Positions 1-11,815 of a stretch of 64,000 bases of DNA are shown here, in pieces; the first letter of the stretch is position 1, and each line of letters starts with the position of its first letter. Source of the stretch: Baylisascaris procyonis (lineage: Eukaryota > Nematoda > Chromadorea > Rhabditida > Ascarididae); contig JAZARR010000154.1 in the NCBI GenBank assembly GCA_037389465.1, forward strand, positions 558,001 to 622,000, written 5' to 3'. Under the pieces are notes generated by a model. The model worked only from the letters and a program-made list of their open reading frames with translations, did no database searches and had not been told where the DNA came from. The position numbers were made by a program, and so were the translations under genes.

Positions 1-631
1 GTACGTTTTCTTCGCTGGATTCACATGGAGGCTAACAGGAGTGCAGCGAATATGTGCTAAACGATAGAGGAAATACTAGCATATTTATTGTAGACGGTGC
101 CACCGACCTCAGATTGACGGCGAAGGGTACCACGATAACAGTTAAGCTGCTCTTCCATCCTAATTTCTCATGATCCAACGGAGTTTTGAGTAGGCCGTTG
201 TACGTGTCCGTAGCAAGCATCATCAACTTGAAAAGGGTATGTGTTAGGCGCTCCAAGAAGTTTTCGGCTGGACACAAATGATCCGGCCTATATGGACAAA
301 AATTTGAGCGGAATGCTATCAAAAGTTCTTATATGTGTAAGGCAACGGCTGACTCCATCCCCTACAGCTTGGCCAGAGCGCTTCATTATGTTCAGCAAGC
401 AGTCCGCTTGGCTGCAGTACGGATGAAATGGTGGGGAGCGAGGATGCGTAATTTTGTGAGCCCTGCAGAAATCATTGCATGCTGTTGATGCAATCTCCGT
501 GCTTTTATTTGTAACAAGGATGTCTGGGGGTTATTGAAGTGAGCGGAAACCTCCTCTAAGATACTGACAGTTGTACTGATACTTCAGGGCACTCCGAGAC
601 TCTGACTACCACTTGTTGCAACGCCGCCCAG

Positions 632-946
632 TTGGACGGTCGATGTTTCGCCGCCAAGTTAGCCAATAGATTTCCCGACAAACGAAAAATGCCAAGCGTA
701 GCAAACCTTCAGAGAATCATCCAAAATAAAACAGAACAGAGAACGGGTTTTTACGCCATTTTTACGCCACAAATATTTTGGGCTTACTGCCGATCCACTT
801 TTGGAAAGCTATACTGCTTCAAGGTCTCCTTGGTTTCTGACACCGAATTGTTAGAGAATGTTCAGAAACGCTTCGTCCAGGCTGGTTTTCGTAATGTTAA
901 CCGTGATCCACATCAGCCAAACTACACTACCAGTAAAAATCTTTAA
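632..946 (+). other. Possible decayed non-LTR retroelement fragment
   Basis: An open frame of about 104 codons in a block slightly richer in GC than its surroundings. Near its end it reads DTELLENVQKRF, which resembles the segment after the reverse-transcriptase domain of CR1/Jockey/RTE-type LINEs (D-x-x-L-L-E-x-V-Q-R-R-F). No YXDD box, endonuclease or poly(A) tail was found nearby, and the rest of the frame is unrecognised. It may equally be chance similarity. Confidence 0.2.
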
Positions 947-1893
947 CCGCAACCATTGCAATACTACAGTTTGAAATCTGTCTTGATTCTTTTGGTATAC
1001 AGGTTTTTGACATACCGCTGCTAAAAATATTTCAATGTGCCTTTCCCTGTTGTCGAACTGGACTCAGTTTCAGTTTGCCAAAAATGTTCCAGCACAAACA
1101 GCTAGTTTCTTGTTGTAGGAGTCTAGAATCAATTTCCTGTCGAAATCGTTGACGCACGCAGTCATTCAGCTTTTAAACTGCGATTAAGTCATTTCGACCT
1201 TCACGCTGCCGCCGCTCTTATCTTGAATATCTATTCGCTTGACTGAAGCTTAGTGAACTTTTTGCGCTTTTATGTTGTTCATGCTCAGGCACAATTTGTA
1301 GGTTTTTTCACTTTGGAAAGTTGCAATAAATGAATAAATCTGCTCGCAATATTCAAATGAAAATAAAAATTTAATAAAGCATCTCCAAAGCCGAACATTC
1401 AGCTAGAGGTTGTTCCAAAAAATACATATAATCGCCATCCTTGACTAGGAGCAATCAATGAATTTCTATCATTGACTTGAGGAAGTTCCGCTGCTTATGA
1501 ATTAACCCGCCGTTTATTTCATCCACATGAATATTGTGACAACACTTATTACACTATTTAACGCTTAATGATTAGAATTTCTTTGAACCTCTTGTCATAC
1601 CCATTGGAGTTTTACTTCAACTGATTTCCTCAATCAGAAACGAGCAAGCAATGCAGCATCACAAAAATTTTTAGGTTTAGTTGTTGCGTAATTATTCTAA
1701 AGAAATAAAAGATCTGTAACATGCCTACTCCAGCGACCGATGAGACCATAAACCCTGATCGAAGATTTTGGTCTTTATCTCACTCCATTCGAGCTCTCGT
1801 TACACCCTCAAGCGTTCACAGCTGGTGGCTATGATCACCTGTCGAGACGAAAGCCACTTTGAAAGATCTCTCCTTGCTAAGATTATGGGATTA

Positions 1894-1897
<4 letters not shown>

Positions 1898-1932
<35 letters not shown>
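1898..1932. repeat. (AT)n microsatellite
   Basis: An uninterrupted alternating AT run of about 35 bp in non-coding DNA. Confidence 0.95.
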
Positions 1933-1936
<4 letters not shown>

Positions 1937-3461
1937 ACCACAATAACAAGTTCATGTAAGAAACTGCACGAGCCAAGCATAAGAAGAGAAGAGTATTCAC
2001 GCTGAGATCAGAAAAGAATTCACCTCGCACCTCGCGTGCCTATTTAAGGCAGCGGCAATACTACTGAATGCCTTCTTGGTTGCCGCCCAAGTGCCTGACT
2101 TCTGATCTTCAATCGCACCAGTCCGCGACTCAACACTCGTCTCTCCCATTTGGCAAACCTCAATGTGGCACAGCCACAGCCACACTCCCAATAAATTTTT
2201 ATAAACAATGATTGTGTGAAAGGAAACAGCCGGAAGTTCTGAAGCAGCTGCTTCGCTTTTTGCATATATGTAAAAACAAAAGTTAGTTAATTTTTTAGGG
2301 AAATTAACTTCTAAAGTGGCGTAAAAGCATATAAAGCGCATCCACAATGCATTGTACTGCGTCTGGAAATCAACGGACAGCGTGCACGACCTACAGGCCT
2401 GTTTTCTGCTACCTTTGAGCTATAATTTGCTCTTAGCCGACTTAAGCTAAGGTGCATGCTTCTACCTGCCAGCTTATTGCGATATACAAGTTTTCGCTCG
2501 GTAAGCCGCTTATGCTTCAATGTGTCATTCATCACTCTTCACATAGCCATAAATATTAACGAACCGTTTCACAAAGCCATATTAGTGATTGATGATATAC
2601 GATGCAACTTCGGGACTTTTTAAAGATATTCCTTTGCTTTTTTTTTTTTTTTGCTTATTAATCAAGTAATCTCGCATTCAGAAAAATGTCGAAATAACGT
2701 ATCGTAAGCAGCACTGATAAAATGATATGAGATCTAAGTTTGAATTGTGTTAACGATTTTTCAAACATTTGACGCGTAAAAAATCATTTATGCATTATGT
2801 TTATGTACACTGAAATGACACAATACACTGCTATGTAGAAGTTCCAAAATTTTGACAATTTTCGAGATTTCATAAGTGGCGCACTACAACGGCATGAAAA
2901 GTTCGGTTTTTTTTTTTCTAAATTCCAATTCCGATACCTGAAGAGCCCTTTTGGTCTAATCGCCCATTTGCACACTCTACTAACGATAAAGCAACGAATG
3001 GAAAAGAATTCTACAAACGTATTGTTTGCACTCTATTCTATCAAAAATAACGCCACTGTTCGACCGAATTGTAGGTTGATTTTGAGTGTTCAATTGTGTG
3101 AAGGAATTCTTTGGAAGCTATTACTCAGGTATCAACAAACAACTGCCATCACTCATCGACAAACGAAATATCGAATCGGCACTCCAACTACACACCACCT
3201 GAAAGCAATATATTTTAATAAACCATAAAACATATTTAATAAGTACTTTTGACTCATAGTGCTATAATGCTAAAGTGACTCAGCAGATCACGGCAAGAGA
3301 TAGCGCCTGCGGGAGCTCAGGCAAGAGGCTAAAGTATTTACATTAAGGAAGGAAAACCAGAATGACTGCGAAATATGACTAGGATGACACATTTGAAATT
3401 CTATTCATACAAAAGTTCACTTGCCTTATAATTTCTTCATTTTCTTAACATGAAAGCTAAC

Positions 3462-3714
3462 TCAAAAGTAAACTTGTTGTAAATTATTAAGCATAAATAT
3501 ACGTGGAAGAAACTGTACGTAAAATAAGACCTCATCGGTGAGAACGACCCTGATCGCTTTAGGACCCCGAACGCATAAAGTATCAATGGTACGATCACTA
3601 AGATGTTTCAGATGGCTCCTTAATTCGTCAACGGTGCAATCGTGCAATGCCACACGACTATAGACATCTTCATCTTGTTTCGCGACGTATACCACACATT
3701 GCGGTTCTAGTGGT
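3462..3714 (-). CDS. TFCP2: CP2 gene exon 9: C-terminal oligomerisation domain
   Basis: The acceptor is ATTTTCAG. It encodes PLEPQCVVYVAKQDEDV, VALHDCTVDELRSHLKHLS and RGPKAIRVVLTDEV, then ends with TGA at 3464-3462. It aligns with the LTIYVCQE, IYLEELTAVELTEKIAQLF and QGPTGIHVLISDEM segments of human LSF. The glutamine-rich insert of the human protein is absent. The last roughly 15 residues are weakly conserved. A GTAC donor after LFY could extend the gene, but I found no convincing further exon. Confidence 0.85.
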
Positions 3715-6700
3715 CTGAAAACAATACCACATTCATCGTTTTACGAAAGAAGATAATATCGGTAGAACAAAAGCTGCCATCTACTAAATAGTTTCTTATT
3801 CTGTTCTCTTGCCGCAACCGACATGTGTCGGATATGGTAGGGACATGGCTCTCCTCTACGTGAATTATTTTATTACAATTAGAAAACAATAAAAGGATTA
3901 AAAATAGAAAAATAAGCCATTAAAATAGCATCCGACAAAGACTCATTTTTGGGAAGACGGTGCAAGCAGCACACCTTTGGATACCCTTACGACTCCATAG
4001 TGCAACGATCATTCAAAGGTGACTAAACAACTCTCTGTGTAGAAATAAGCATGAAGTTGGAGAATGAAAAACCTAGGAAGTGAAAATGAGCTAAATAAAT
4101 GGAGTATGAAAGACTCGCATCTTTGCAATTACGCAGCTAATCGATAAAGTCGGCTGCCGAAGCATCCAAATAATAATATTCCTACTATTGCATTCTATCA
4201 TCAATCAACTAATTACAGAAATTATTAACAAAAAACATTTTTGACCGATCTCTCACCCGACTAACCGTGTGGCAACACGCTACGCAAATTCGTTGCCATA
4301 TTCATGGCCTATGAATCATGCAGAAGATGATCGACTAAATCGCCGCCATAGTTTACATTAAGTCCACGAAATATATCGTCATAGCTTCTGTGGCTTGCCA
4401 ACTAAGACCATTCCACGAACAAACAGGCAAACAAACACATGCGTATACGATATTGCCATAATGCTTCTCCATAAAAAAATTAACAAAAGTGCATAAAAGG
4501 TGTATGGAAACAATTTAGTAAAATGAAAAAGAAAAATTACTTCTTCCTTGTTGCATTGAAAAGTCGGATGGCATCCGCATCATTGCCCATAAGCGATTTT
4601 AACTCATCCACATTTAGACGCAATAAATCTTCGCCTATAATTTCAGTTAAACTAAATAACTAACTAAATATCCAAATAAAACTTGTCAATAAAAGTTAAT
4701 AATTCTGTAACCAAATCGATCAATAAATCTCTAGTGAACACTTTAAAGAACACAAAAAAATTAACAAAGTAGAGAAGAATCAATTATAAGTTTCGCTGAG
4801 AAAATGCATCTATAATAATTCATTTTTGCTACGTCTTACTGCTCTTTTGTCACTTCAATTCTTGTCGCATATATGTTATGGATTTATATTAAATGACGTT
4901 TTTAAATTGAGCTAGTGCAAATAGATGAATATTTTATGGGGTACCTATTCCAATCGAACTATTATATAAGATACTTTCGAAGAAGTGTTAATGAGCGTCT
5001 GGAAAACGGATTAGCGCTAAGCTTATTTAAGAAGACTAAGATCTGGCTAAGCCGCACTAGGCTCATGAAATCATCGCCTTCACCTCAAATATAAAACAAA
5101 CCATCGAATCCAGTGAACACGTGAAGATAGTTATTGAAGCGATGTACTCGCAGCCATTCGGCCATTTCACTAGGTGAACATGAAGCTCGAAGTCGTTGCT
5201 TCATGTCCACTTCAACCGATGTCTCACGTGACGAATAACTCTCGTCAACTCGATTGGTACTGCGTGTTCGTTTACGACTCCTTGATATAGAAGATGAAGA
5301 GGAAAATGTGGGACTTATGGATACATGCCGATTCTGATGGGCGGATGTTGACGGAGGCATAGTGGGTACACAACCAGACAAAGATGTACTGTTTTCTGGA
5401 AAACTTATACTAAGGTTGGCAATACTTGATGCTTGTATGACCGAGATCGATGAAGATGAGCTGGAGGCAATGTTCGATTCAGATGATAAAATCAAGGGTT
5501 CACATCGTGGTTCATCCTCCACTTCATAATCAAATGGAGTGCCCAGCAATATTGTGTAATCGTAAGATGGTTGGAACTGCTCCTGAAATAAACATGTTGC
5601 AACGTAAAAAATCAAAGACAAACCGGCTGCATAAAAACATGCCTTTTTATATAGTTCAAAAGAAATTACGAGAACAACTAAACACAACTGATATGGCTTC
5701 ACTATGTCTCAGCTTTAAACAACATTACAAGGTATGCGATAATATATATATATATGTAAGTTAAACGACACTGAAAGGCTTACAAACTACTAAGACGAAT
5801 TCAATTCGTTCTTCATGCTGAGACAATCTCCAAAGAAAACGAGGTGTAGGGGACGTTGGTGATACAATTTTTGATGGCAGCACTCATATTACGCTAGACA
5901 TATAAAATGTACCAACAGTTTAAGCAACAGACATCTTTTGCAATAATGTTGTTCCTTATGACACACCCTATTATTCGTAGGCCATAATCAGACGTTCTCC
6001 GACAAGCTCCAACCTTCGTCATTCATCAATAATACCCACTAATCAAACGTTTTTCGATGACATTCAACTTCCCTCATCCGATATTCAGAGTACAATCAAC
6101 AAATTGGTGAATCGAATATTATTCAGAGCCAGAAAGAAAGTCCAGTACAAATAATACTCCTTTGATGGACTAAATTTACAGAAATAACATCAAAATAACT
6201 GAAGCAGATTTACCTGATTACCAAGCTTTGCCGCCTTCTCGCGTTCTGTTTGCCTTTTGCGAATAGCTCCGCGGAGCTGAAAAATTCGCATCAACGAATC
6301 GATGGAGGATGAAGTGAGGATAAAAATAAATAGGGATTTTAGAGATCTGGAATTAGCACTCTTTTATTTGCACTTTAAAGCGAAGCGTATTTAACGAAAC
6401 AATATTCCAAGCCATCTATAAAATATCTCTTAAACACTGAAATAAATCCTAAATGAACGTTTAAACCATAGCAAGCTTAGGTGCCTCCTCCATCTCCCCA
6501 CATGAGCATGAGCACAGCCAACACATCCAAAAATACAGCTCAGTAGGCAAGGAGAAAAATAAAGGATTTCCGACAATCGAAACTGCAAGTTGAAATGTCG
6601 CAGAGCACAAGACAACCTGTCTGCTGAATCCTCAGGCAAAGCGTTATTGACTCAATTTATCCGACATTAAATATAGAAAATTTTCGCCTCACCTCACATA

Positions 6701-9700
6701 TAGGAACAGCAAGACTCATATGAAAGTCTGTGGGCTATTCCCACTTCAGTTTATGACTTCAACTTCTAGCATTTAGTCGTTTGTGATCCTACCATCAGCG
6801 AGTTCTTTTCCATTCCTTCGAATTTTTTCCTCGCTGTTTATTTTCAATTTATTTTCTATTAAGGACACTAGTTTATTCAAAAATAGAAGCAAAGATTGAA
6901 TTATGAAGGAATATAGAAAATCGAATGCTAAAGTTTACTGCGAAAAACGTTTCAACGGTTAGTCGAGAAAAAGTGAATTTCGCACGAAAGCGAAATATTT
7001 TTGCTTCTGCCTACATCTTCACCTTAATGTTCCCTTAATGTTCCCTTAATGTTCCTGCAGCTTCAGAAAGTGGAGAAACGCGCCCGAGAAAGTGGCACAA
7101 AATGCGTTTTTGCGTTCGTCTGCCTCACTCATTCAAATGATCACCTAAGTTACCAAAGAATAAATGGACAAAGCAACGTCTTCATGTTCAAATTAATCCC
7201 ATCGGCTCTTACAAATCTCTATCCGTAAACAACGCCCACCATGATGTGCTTTTAAGAAGCAAATTTGTAAAAACACCTAAGAACGCATAAAAAGTACTAA
7301 TGGCGCAAACTTGCAATCAAAATATTCAAATATACTTAAGAAAATATTACTAACCTTAAAAATCTGTATCTGTGAGCTGCTTTGTTGAAGCATCTCTTTG
7401 GATCCATAGGGAAACGTTTGAAAGACGAGACGAAATGGCTGACCCTTTTCACCGAAACTCACTGAATAATCATTAATGGGGATGTACTTCAAAGTAAAGA
7501 TGGAATAACTGAACATTAGCAGTTGATGAAAAAATTTTGATAGTCAATAATAATCGATTAAATTAACACTGAATTATTTTCCGTTGCATCAATGCTGACA
7601 AAGCCCTACGACAAACATAATGAGAAGTATGATGGACGATAAAAAATTGCAGAAAAAAATTAAGTGATGGAAAAAGAACAATTTTTAGATTCTCCGTTCT
7701 TCTGGCGTCGACATATTGTGGCTTCTTAGCAGTCAACTCTAACAGATCAAAAGCCAACAACATTACGCTGTTGCATGGAAATGAACAGAAGATACCGAAT
7801 CAACTGCAATCAAAAATAGCAAATATAACATAAACTTTGTTCTGCGTGAAACAAGTTTTTTCATATAAAATCATCGCATCTGTGGAAATGCTAATATTGT
7901 ATGTCCAAATAGCACACTACGGGAGCATTCACTACCGATAAGCTATCTCATAATCGCTGAATAAAATAAAAACAACGAAATATATAAGAAAAAAGCATAT
8001 ATAAATAAATGAAAGCAGCAAATAAGCGGAGAAAAAGCAACAAGTTATTACGAATACCCGTAAAATCGGTGCTAGCAACGAAGAATTTCAAAAAGACACT
8101 CGTATTTGGCTCAGTACCGTCCCATGTGAATTCCGCTGAGAACATCCCATACTTTACATCGGTGATATTCGAAGACATCGCAATATCTGTAACCACATCA
8201 ATGCTCTCTATAGATTCACTTCAATTCCTCTAAATTTTAAAATTACATCCATTATATTTACAATAAAGGTGAGAGTTTTTCATCCATTTCGGCGCATAAC
8301 CAATCCCGTTCGATAATATTATCTAAGGGCTTTGCAGTGGGAGCAATCATCCTATTTAAACAGGTACCAAATATCACGCCACTAAGTGCTTTATATTTCG
8401 TTCCAATACTAAAATACTGAGATCGCTACTAATCCGGTCTCTTCTAATTTCCACTTCATCGCTGTAAAAAACTGAAGTAATATACTATACATCATTCAGT
8501 TAGCAAAATGCCATTAAGCAAAGAAAAAGCTTCGCAAATAAAATGTTTCATTCAAATGATACACTTAAGAATTAGATCAAGTTTTCCTATTCATGACTAT
8601 TAATCAAACAACGCAAATCAACCGATGTTACAAAATCTTTCAAAAAAGCGGATTTAAAAAATTCAGTCATAGTTATGCGAATATATCTGAAGAATCTCTT
8701 TTACAATAATTTTATGTATTAAAACTTCTGCAAACATTGATAAAACAATTTTCCGCAAAAAGGTACTCGGCATTAGAATAAATCGCAATATTTCGCAGTA
8801 AGGAGAGATGCTGTCGACGTATCATGAAAAGATACCCTGCATTCACTAAACAACAGTGCTCTTGCCGCAAAATTTCTCAGCAGTTATATAACAGAGAACG
8901 AGCTAATGTACTACTAGATCGAGCATTGCTTTTTAAATTTGTGAATATATGTTAGGTTTTAATCAAGTCTGTTAAATCACATAAAAAATTCACCGAATCA
9001 ACCAAATAGACCAACCATGTCAATAATATCGTCTCAGGGAATCAAATAAAGAAACGTACAGAAATAATGATTCGGTAACGTTGTGCAAAACTTACCAAAC
9101 TCGACGAATCGTTTCCCACTATTACGAGCTTTCCATGCTGCCACCAGCTCCTTTGCTTGAAAGCGATTCTTTCGGCTTTCAAAACACAGCGTCACTACAG
9201 TCTGAAGTAAGATAGTCTATAAGATTCCGTGCAAAATAGAAAATACGGAAGAGATTAGCGCATAATTAAAAGAAGTTGAAAAGCGCATCAGAAGGCTTGC
9301 CATGATATGCGCTTTTGCATTCCACTCAAGTAAATTGACCACTTTCATAAAGTGATAAAAAAAGATAAATGTCTTCAGATTACAACTGATTTGATCGCCA
9401 GCACAAACCTGCTATGAAAGAAACCTTTTCATGTGATTGGACCGGTACTGAATGAAATGCAATCTGACCAATGTGAGATACAATGGTGTCGACTATACCA
9501 ATCAACTTTTATAATTCCTATTTCAGCTTTAAATAAGCAACCAATTGAGACAAAATCGACACAAACACAAACATATATAAGCAAAGACACTGTAGCAATT
9601 TTGCAAAGCAAACCTGCGAAAGCGCATAAAAAGTGGAAAAGCACATCATAGAGGATGGCAAGGTATGCGCTTTTGCAATTCCACTCAGTACACCAATCAA

Positions 9701-11815
9701 ATTTTCATGAAGCGCTATCAACTGGCAAAACATGTACATCATATATTGAAACCATAACTTATCTCATAGCTCTTATGAACTGCTCACGAAAAATTCGTTT
9801 TTAGAAAATATTTGTTCGTGAAATGCATACCGATCAGTGGGAATTTAGACTGCAATTATGAAAATTTTTTGGTACATTTTAGTCGATAATACCTCGCAAA
9901 TGGATGGATTAACTCAAAGTTTGACATAGACTATTATCAACTGATGACAATTATATCCAGCAAAGGTTGCAAGGTTTAACTGTTCCTGAGTTGGAACCAC
10001 CAATCACAGAGACAGATAACATATATGAGCACAAATACAACACACTTTGCTAATATAAAATACTAAAATGCGCGTAAGAATTGCTAACAATCTGAAAGAT
10101 AGGTATTATTCGTTAATCGCCCTATTATTATAAAACCTTGTGACCTATGCACAAGAAAGTTTAATGCTGTAATGTGAGCGGTTTCTCAAAACTTATGCGA
10201 GATACGTTAACGCCATTAATTGCTGGGTGTTTATGAACATCCGCTGTTTGTCATTGTGCAGCGAGTTGGGAACGGAGAGAGGGTATGGTAAGAGGGATGA
10301 AGAAGAAGAGAAGTTACAGTCTAAGTGTTAGAGTCTAATCAAGTGATACAGCAGGCATATAGCCCACTGTATAATATATATCAAAGCACAGTTTGGAGTC
10401 AAAGAAATATTACCCTAAAGAGGTGTTGCGTGTTGCCAAATGTTTCCGACTTGCGGCATTTCACTTCATAGGGTTCATGTTGATTGAGGAACGTGACTGG
10501 CTCTTCATGAATCGGAATCGCCGCAGACGTCGGCGCCATAAGAATAAACTCAAATCTATAAGGGGCATTTTTAACAGTTTTTCATTCATTCTTCAGTGAT
10601 ATTTTCACTGCTATTGGGAAAGTGCAAAATCTATTAGCCACCCTAAAGAATAAAAAAAAAAAATTCCCTAAGTGCAACTAAAATTTAAATATTATTGAAA
10701 AATTGCCTTATTAGCTGCAATCATTTCGATAGCATACGGCATTATGCAGCATTTCGAAACATTCACCCATCTAAACTGAACCTACGTGCAGCAGTAGACA
10801 CTTTAGTCAGTCCTTATAAGATCACTGAAAGCTTTAGTAACGGGCTTACATTTACGGGCAATTATCAGCTGGTTGATCAAAAAATTTAAAAAAAAAGAGA
10901 ATGGAATGAACGTTTGAAGAAACGAGTCATATAAAAAAATTTATAGTAGAAAAAACAAGACCCCCATTCGAATACCCCTGTCCTGCCTCTAAACCACCGA
11001 GAAAAAATAATCCTATTTCTTAACAAAAGCTGTTTTGTGATTTTGTTTGATGCACACTCATGCAAAAAAAGAGAAGCCAAAAATAAGAGAAGCTGAAAAG
11101 TATTTATTCGTGGCAGTTTTTTTAATATGAATGTGCTGGAAAGCTCCCTTCTTGAAAAAAAAAAAAAAAAAGAATTTGAAAAGTTCAACCTAATTGAATT
11201 GTTGAAATCTCTAACTCACTTGAGAATCTTCAAAGAATTTAATGCTCCCCTTTACTCGTTGGGCGGTAGGGGGCACCAAGTTTTTCAATATTTCAAAATG
11301 ACTCTTTTCTATACCTAAATATACGAAAAGTATCAACCATTATGCTTGAAAATAATCACTAGTGAAGCCAAAAAAAGGCATGGATGTGGTTCGAGCACTT
11401 TCTGAACTCTATGTTAACTAATTTTACATTAATTACGTTGACTTGCATTCCAACTCTTCCTCCCCTCGCCTTCTTAAATAAATCTTCTTATCTTCTTGCG
11501 CCATATAACCCAAGAGAATCTATTCTCACATGACTGAAATGTGCTATACGATACCAAAACTAGTGTTAAATTACCTCTCACCTCAATCATTATTAAAACT
11601 CCCTTCAAAAATTATGGACAATTTATAGCGTTTGATATTTGAATAATGATTTTAAATCGAATAAGATTACGTAGCGATTGGCATAGCATTTGATGCCCAT
11701 CCTTGTGGCACTCCACTTGCAACAGCTGCACCCTCTATCCATTCTTGTTGTTTCGTTGTGCTTTGAGTCTCGAATGGTGTCGACAAATCACACGGGCATT
11801 CCATTGCTTAAATAG
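3462..11815 (-). CDS. TFCP2: CP2/LSF (TFCP2-family) transcription factor, 9 exons
   Basis: This is a sequence-specific nuclear transcription factor of the CP2/LSF branch of the grainyhead superfamily; such proteins act as dimers or tetramers. Coding exons on the minus strand are 11804-11671, 10555-10414, 9201-9096, 8186-8052, 7461-7355, 6276-6214, 5582-5102, 4634-4541 and 3714-3462. Every intron is GT-AG and all phases agree. The joined frame is 1515 nt, or 504 residues, against about 502 in human TFCP2. The order is a CP2 DNA-binding domain (about 46-229, with FLNQHEPYEV, LFR, TSVF and GEKGQPFR landmarks), the basic FQPSYDYTILL segment, a serine-rich linker (about 240-360), a SAM domain (about 363-418) and the C-terminal ubiquitin-like oligomerisation domain (about 421-490). 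The start is the first ATG after a good acceptor at 11816-11818, with an in-frame stop just upstream. The chief doubt is whether the last exon ends at TGA 3464-3462 or is spliced once more. Confidence 0.9.
4541..4634 (-). CDS. TFCP2: CP2 gene exon 8: second half of SAM domain
   Basis: The acceptor is AAATTATAG and the donor is AA|GTAATT. It encodes EDLLRLNVDELKSLMG and DADAIRLFNATRK, matching ADLLKLTRDDVIQICG and ADGIRLFNAL in LSF. Without splicing it would stop after two lysines; the in-phase next exon makes splicing far more likely. Confidence 0.9.
5102..5582 (-). CDS. TFCP2: CP2 gene exon 7: linker and first half of SAM domain
   Basis: The largest coding exon (481 nt), with acceptor TTTATTTCAG and donor G|GTTTGT. 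It opens with EQFQPSYDYTILLGTP (LSF: EKYQPSYETTIL). A long serine-rich, probably disordered linker follows, including a basic SRSRKRTRS stretch that could serve as a nuclear signal. It ends with SPSEMAEWLRVHRFNNYL and VFTGFD, the first two helices of a SAM domain. Reading through the donor would meet a stop after GLFYI, so splicing is required. Confidence 0.9.
6214..6276 (-). CDS. TFCP2: CP2 gene exon 6: basic segment
   Basis: A 63-nt exon (21 codons) with acceptor TTTTTCAG and donor CAG|GTAAAT. It encodes LRGAIRKRQTEREKAAKLG, equivalent to PKGADRKQKTDREKMEK in LSF. It is rich in basic residues and closes the DNA-binding domain. Confidence 0.92.
7022..7054. repeat. Three tandem copies of an 11-bp unit
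   Basis: CCTTAATGTTC is repeated three times exactly, inside CP2 intron 5. Confidence 0.9.
7355..7461 (-). CDS. TFCP2: CP2 gene exon 5: GEKG motif
   Basis: The acceptor is TTATTCAG and the donor is AAG|GTTAGT. It encodes SFGEKGQPFRLVFQTF and ends SSSQIQIFK. This corresponds to the GGEKGVPFRVQIDTF and ASCQIKVFK segments, the most conserved signature of the CP2 family. Confidence 0.93.
8052..8186 (-). CDS. TFCP2: CP2 gene exon 4
   Basis: The acceptor is GGTTACAG and the donor is ATTC|GTAATA. It encodes IAMSSNITDVKYG, AEFTWDG, NTSVFLKFFVASTDFTGI. It matches DIPMSVGII, VEFLWDP, TSVFIQVHCISTEFT in LSF. A second in-phase donor lies 5 nt earlier (ACGG|GTATTC); the later donor keeps the family spacing to GEKG exactly. 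Confidence 0.9.
9096..9201 (-). CDS. TFCP2: CP2 gene exon 3
   Basis: The acceptor is TTACTTCAG and the donor is G|GTAAGT. It encodes TVVTLCFESRKNRFQAKEL and continues through AAWKARNSGKRFVEF. It aligns with the VVFHDRRLQYTEHQQLEGW to RILDID stretch of LSF. This is the most diverged part of the domain: several basic and aromatic positions differ, though the length is kept to within one residue. Confidence 0.88.
9271..9360. repeat. Hairpin-containing repeat, copy 1 (CP2 intron 2)
   Basis: AAAAGCGCAT (9279-9288) and ATGCGCTTTT (9307-9316) form a perfect 10-bp inverted repeat around an 18-nt loop, followed by TTGCATTCCACTCA. The same arrangement recurs about 360 bp away. It lies inside an intron of the CP2 gene. 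Confidence 0.7.
9612..9725. repeat. Hairpin-containing repeat, copy 2 (CP2 intron 2)
   Basis: A diverged copy of the 9271-9360 element. AAAGCGCAT at 9619-9627 and AAAAGCACAT at 9637-9646 can each pair with ATGCGCTTTT at 9665-9674 (the second with one mismatch). TTGCAATTCCACTCA follows. Similarity extends into the flank (TTTCATRAAGYGMTA), so the duplicated unit is roughly 90-100 bp. Confidence 0.65.
10414..10555 (-). CDS. TFCP2: CP2 gene exon 2: start of the DNA-binding domain
   Basis: The acceptor is CCTTATAG and the donor is AGG|GTAATA. It encodes FEFILMAPTSAAI, EEPVTFLNQHEPYEVKC and ends QHLFR. These align with FQYVLCAATSPAV, LTYLNQGQSYEIRM and SIFR of human LSF, the first strands of the CP2 immunoglobulin-like fold. 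Confidence 0.9.
11671..11815 (-). CDS. TFCP2: CP2 gene exon 1 (start codon exon)
   Basis: The sequence TTCTTTCAG ends at 11816, giving an 11-nt leader before ATG at 11804-11802. Such a short leader after an acceptor suits either spliced-leader trans-splicing or a non-coding upstream exon. It encodes 44 residues plus 2 nt, starting MECPCDLSTPFETQ. The donor is AC|GTAATC. The MPI-A stretch at its end matches the position of the LPIF motif before the CP2 domain in vertebrate LSF. Confidence 0.75.

Larger units (their letters stand above)
1..3461. other. Mostly non-coding flank downstream of the CP2 gene
   Basis: This flank lies beyond the 3' end of the minus-strand CP2 gene. It holds an (AT)n run at 1898-1932 and an open plus-strand frame at 632-946. 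It also holds a GC-richer block near 2000-2200 that is open in two minus-strand frames (one ends SSIAAALNRHARCEV) and a poly-T tract near 2639-2653. None of the open frames has splice sites plus family similarity that I can defend. No recognisable gene was found. Confidence 0.5.

Noticed and set aside
3230..3461. Extra C-terminal CP2 exon after TTTCGCAG near 3372
   Set aside because: The reading (SFWFSFLNVNTLAS) does not resemble the family, and the existing frame already covers the conserved domain.
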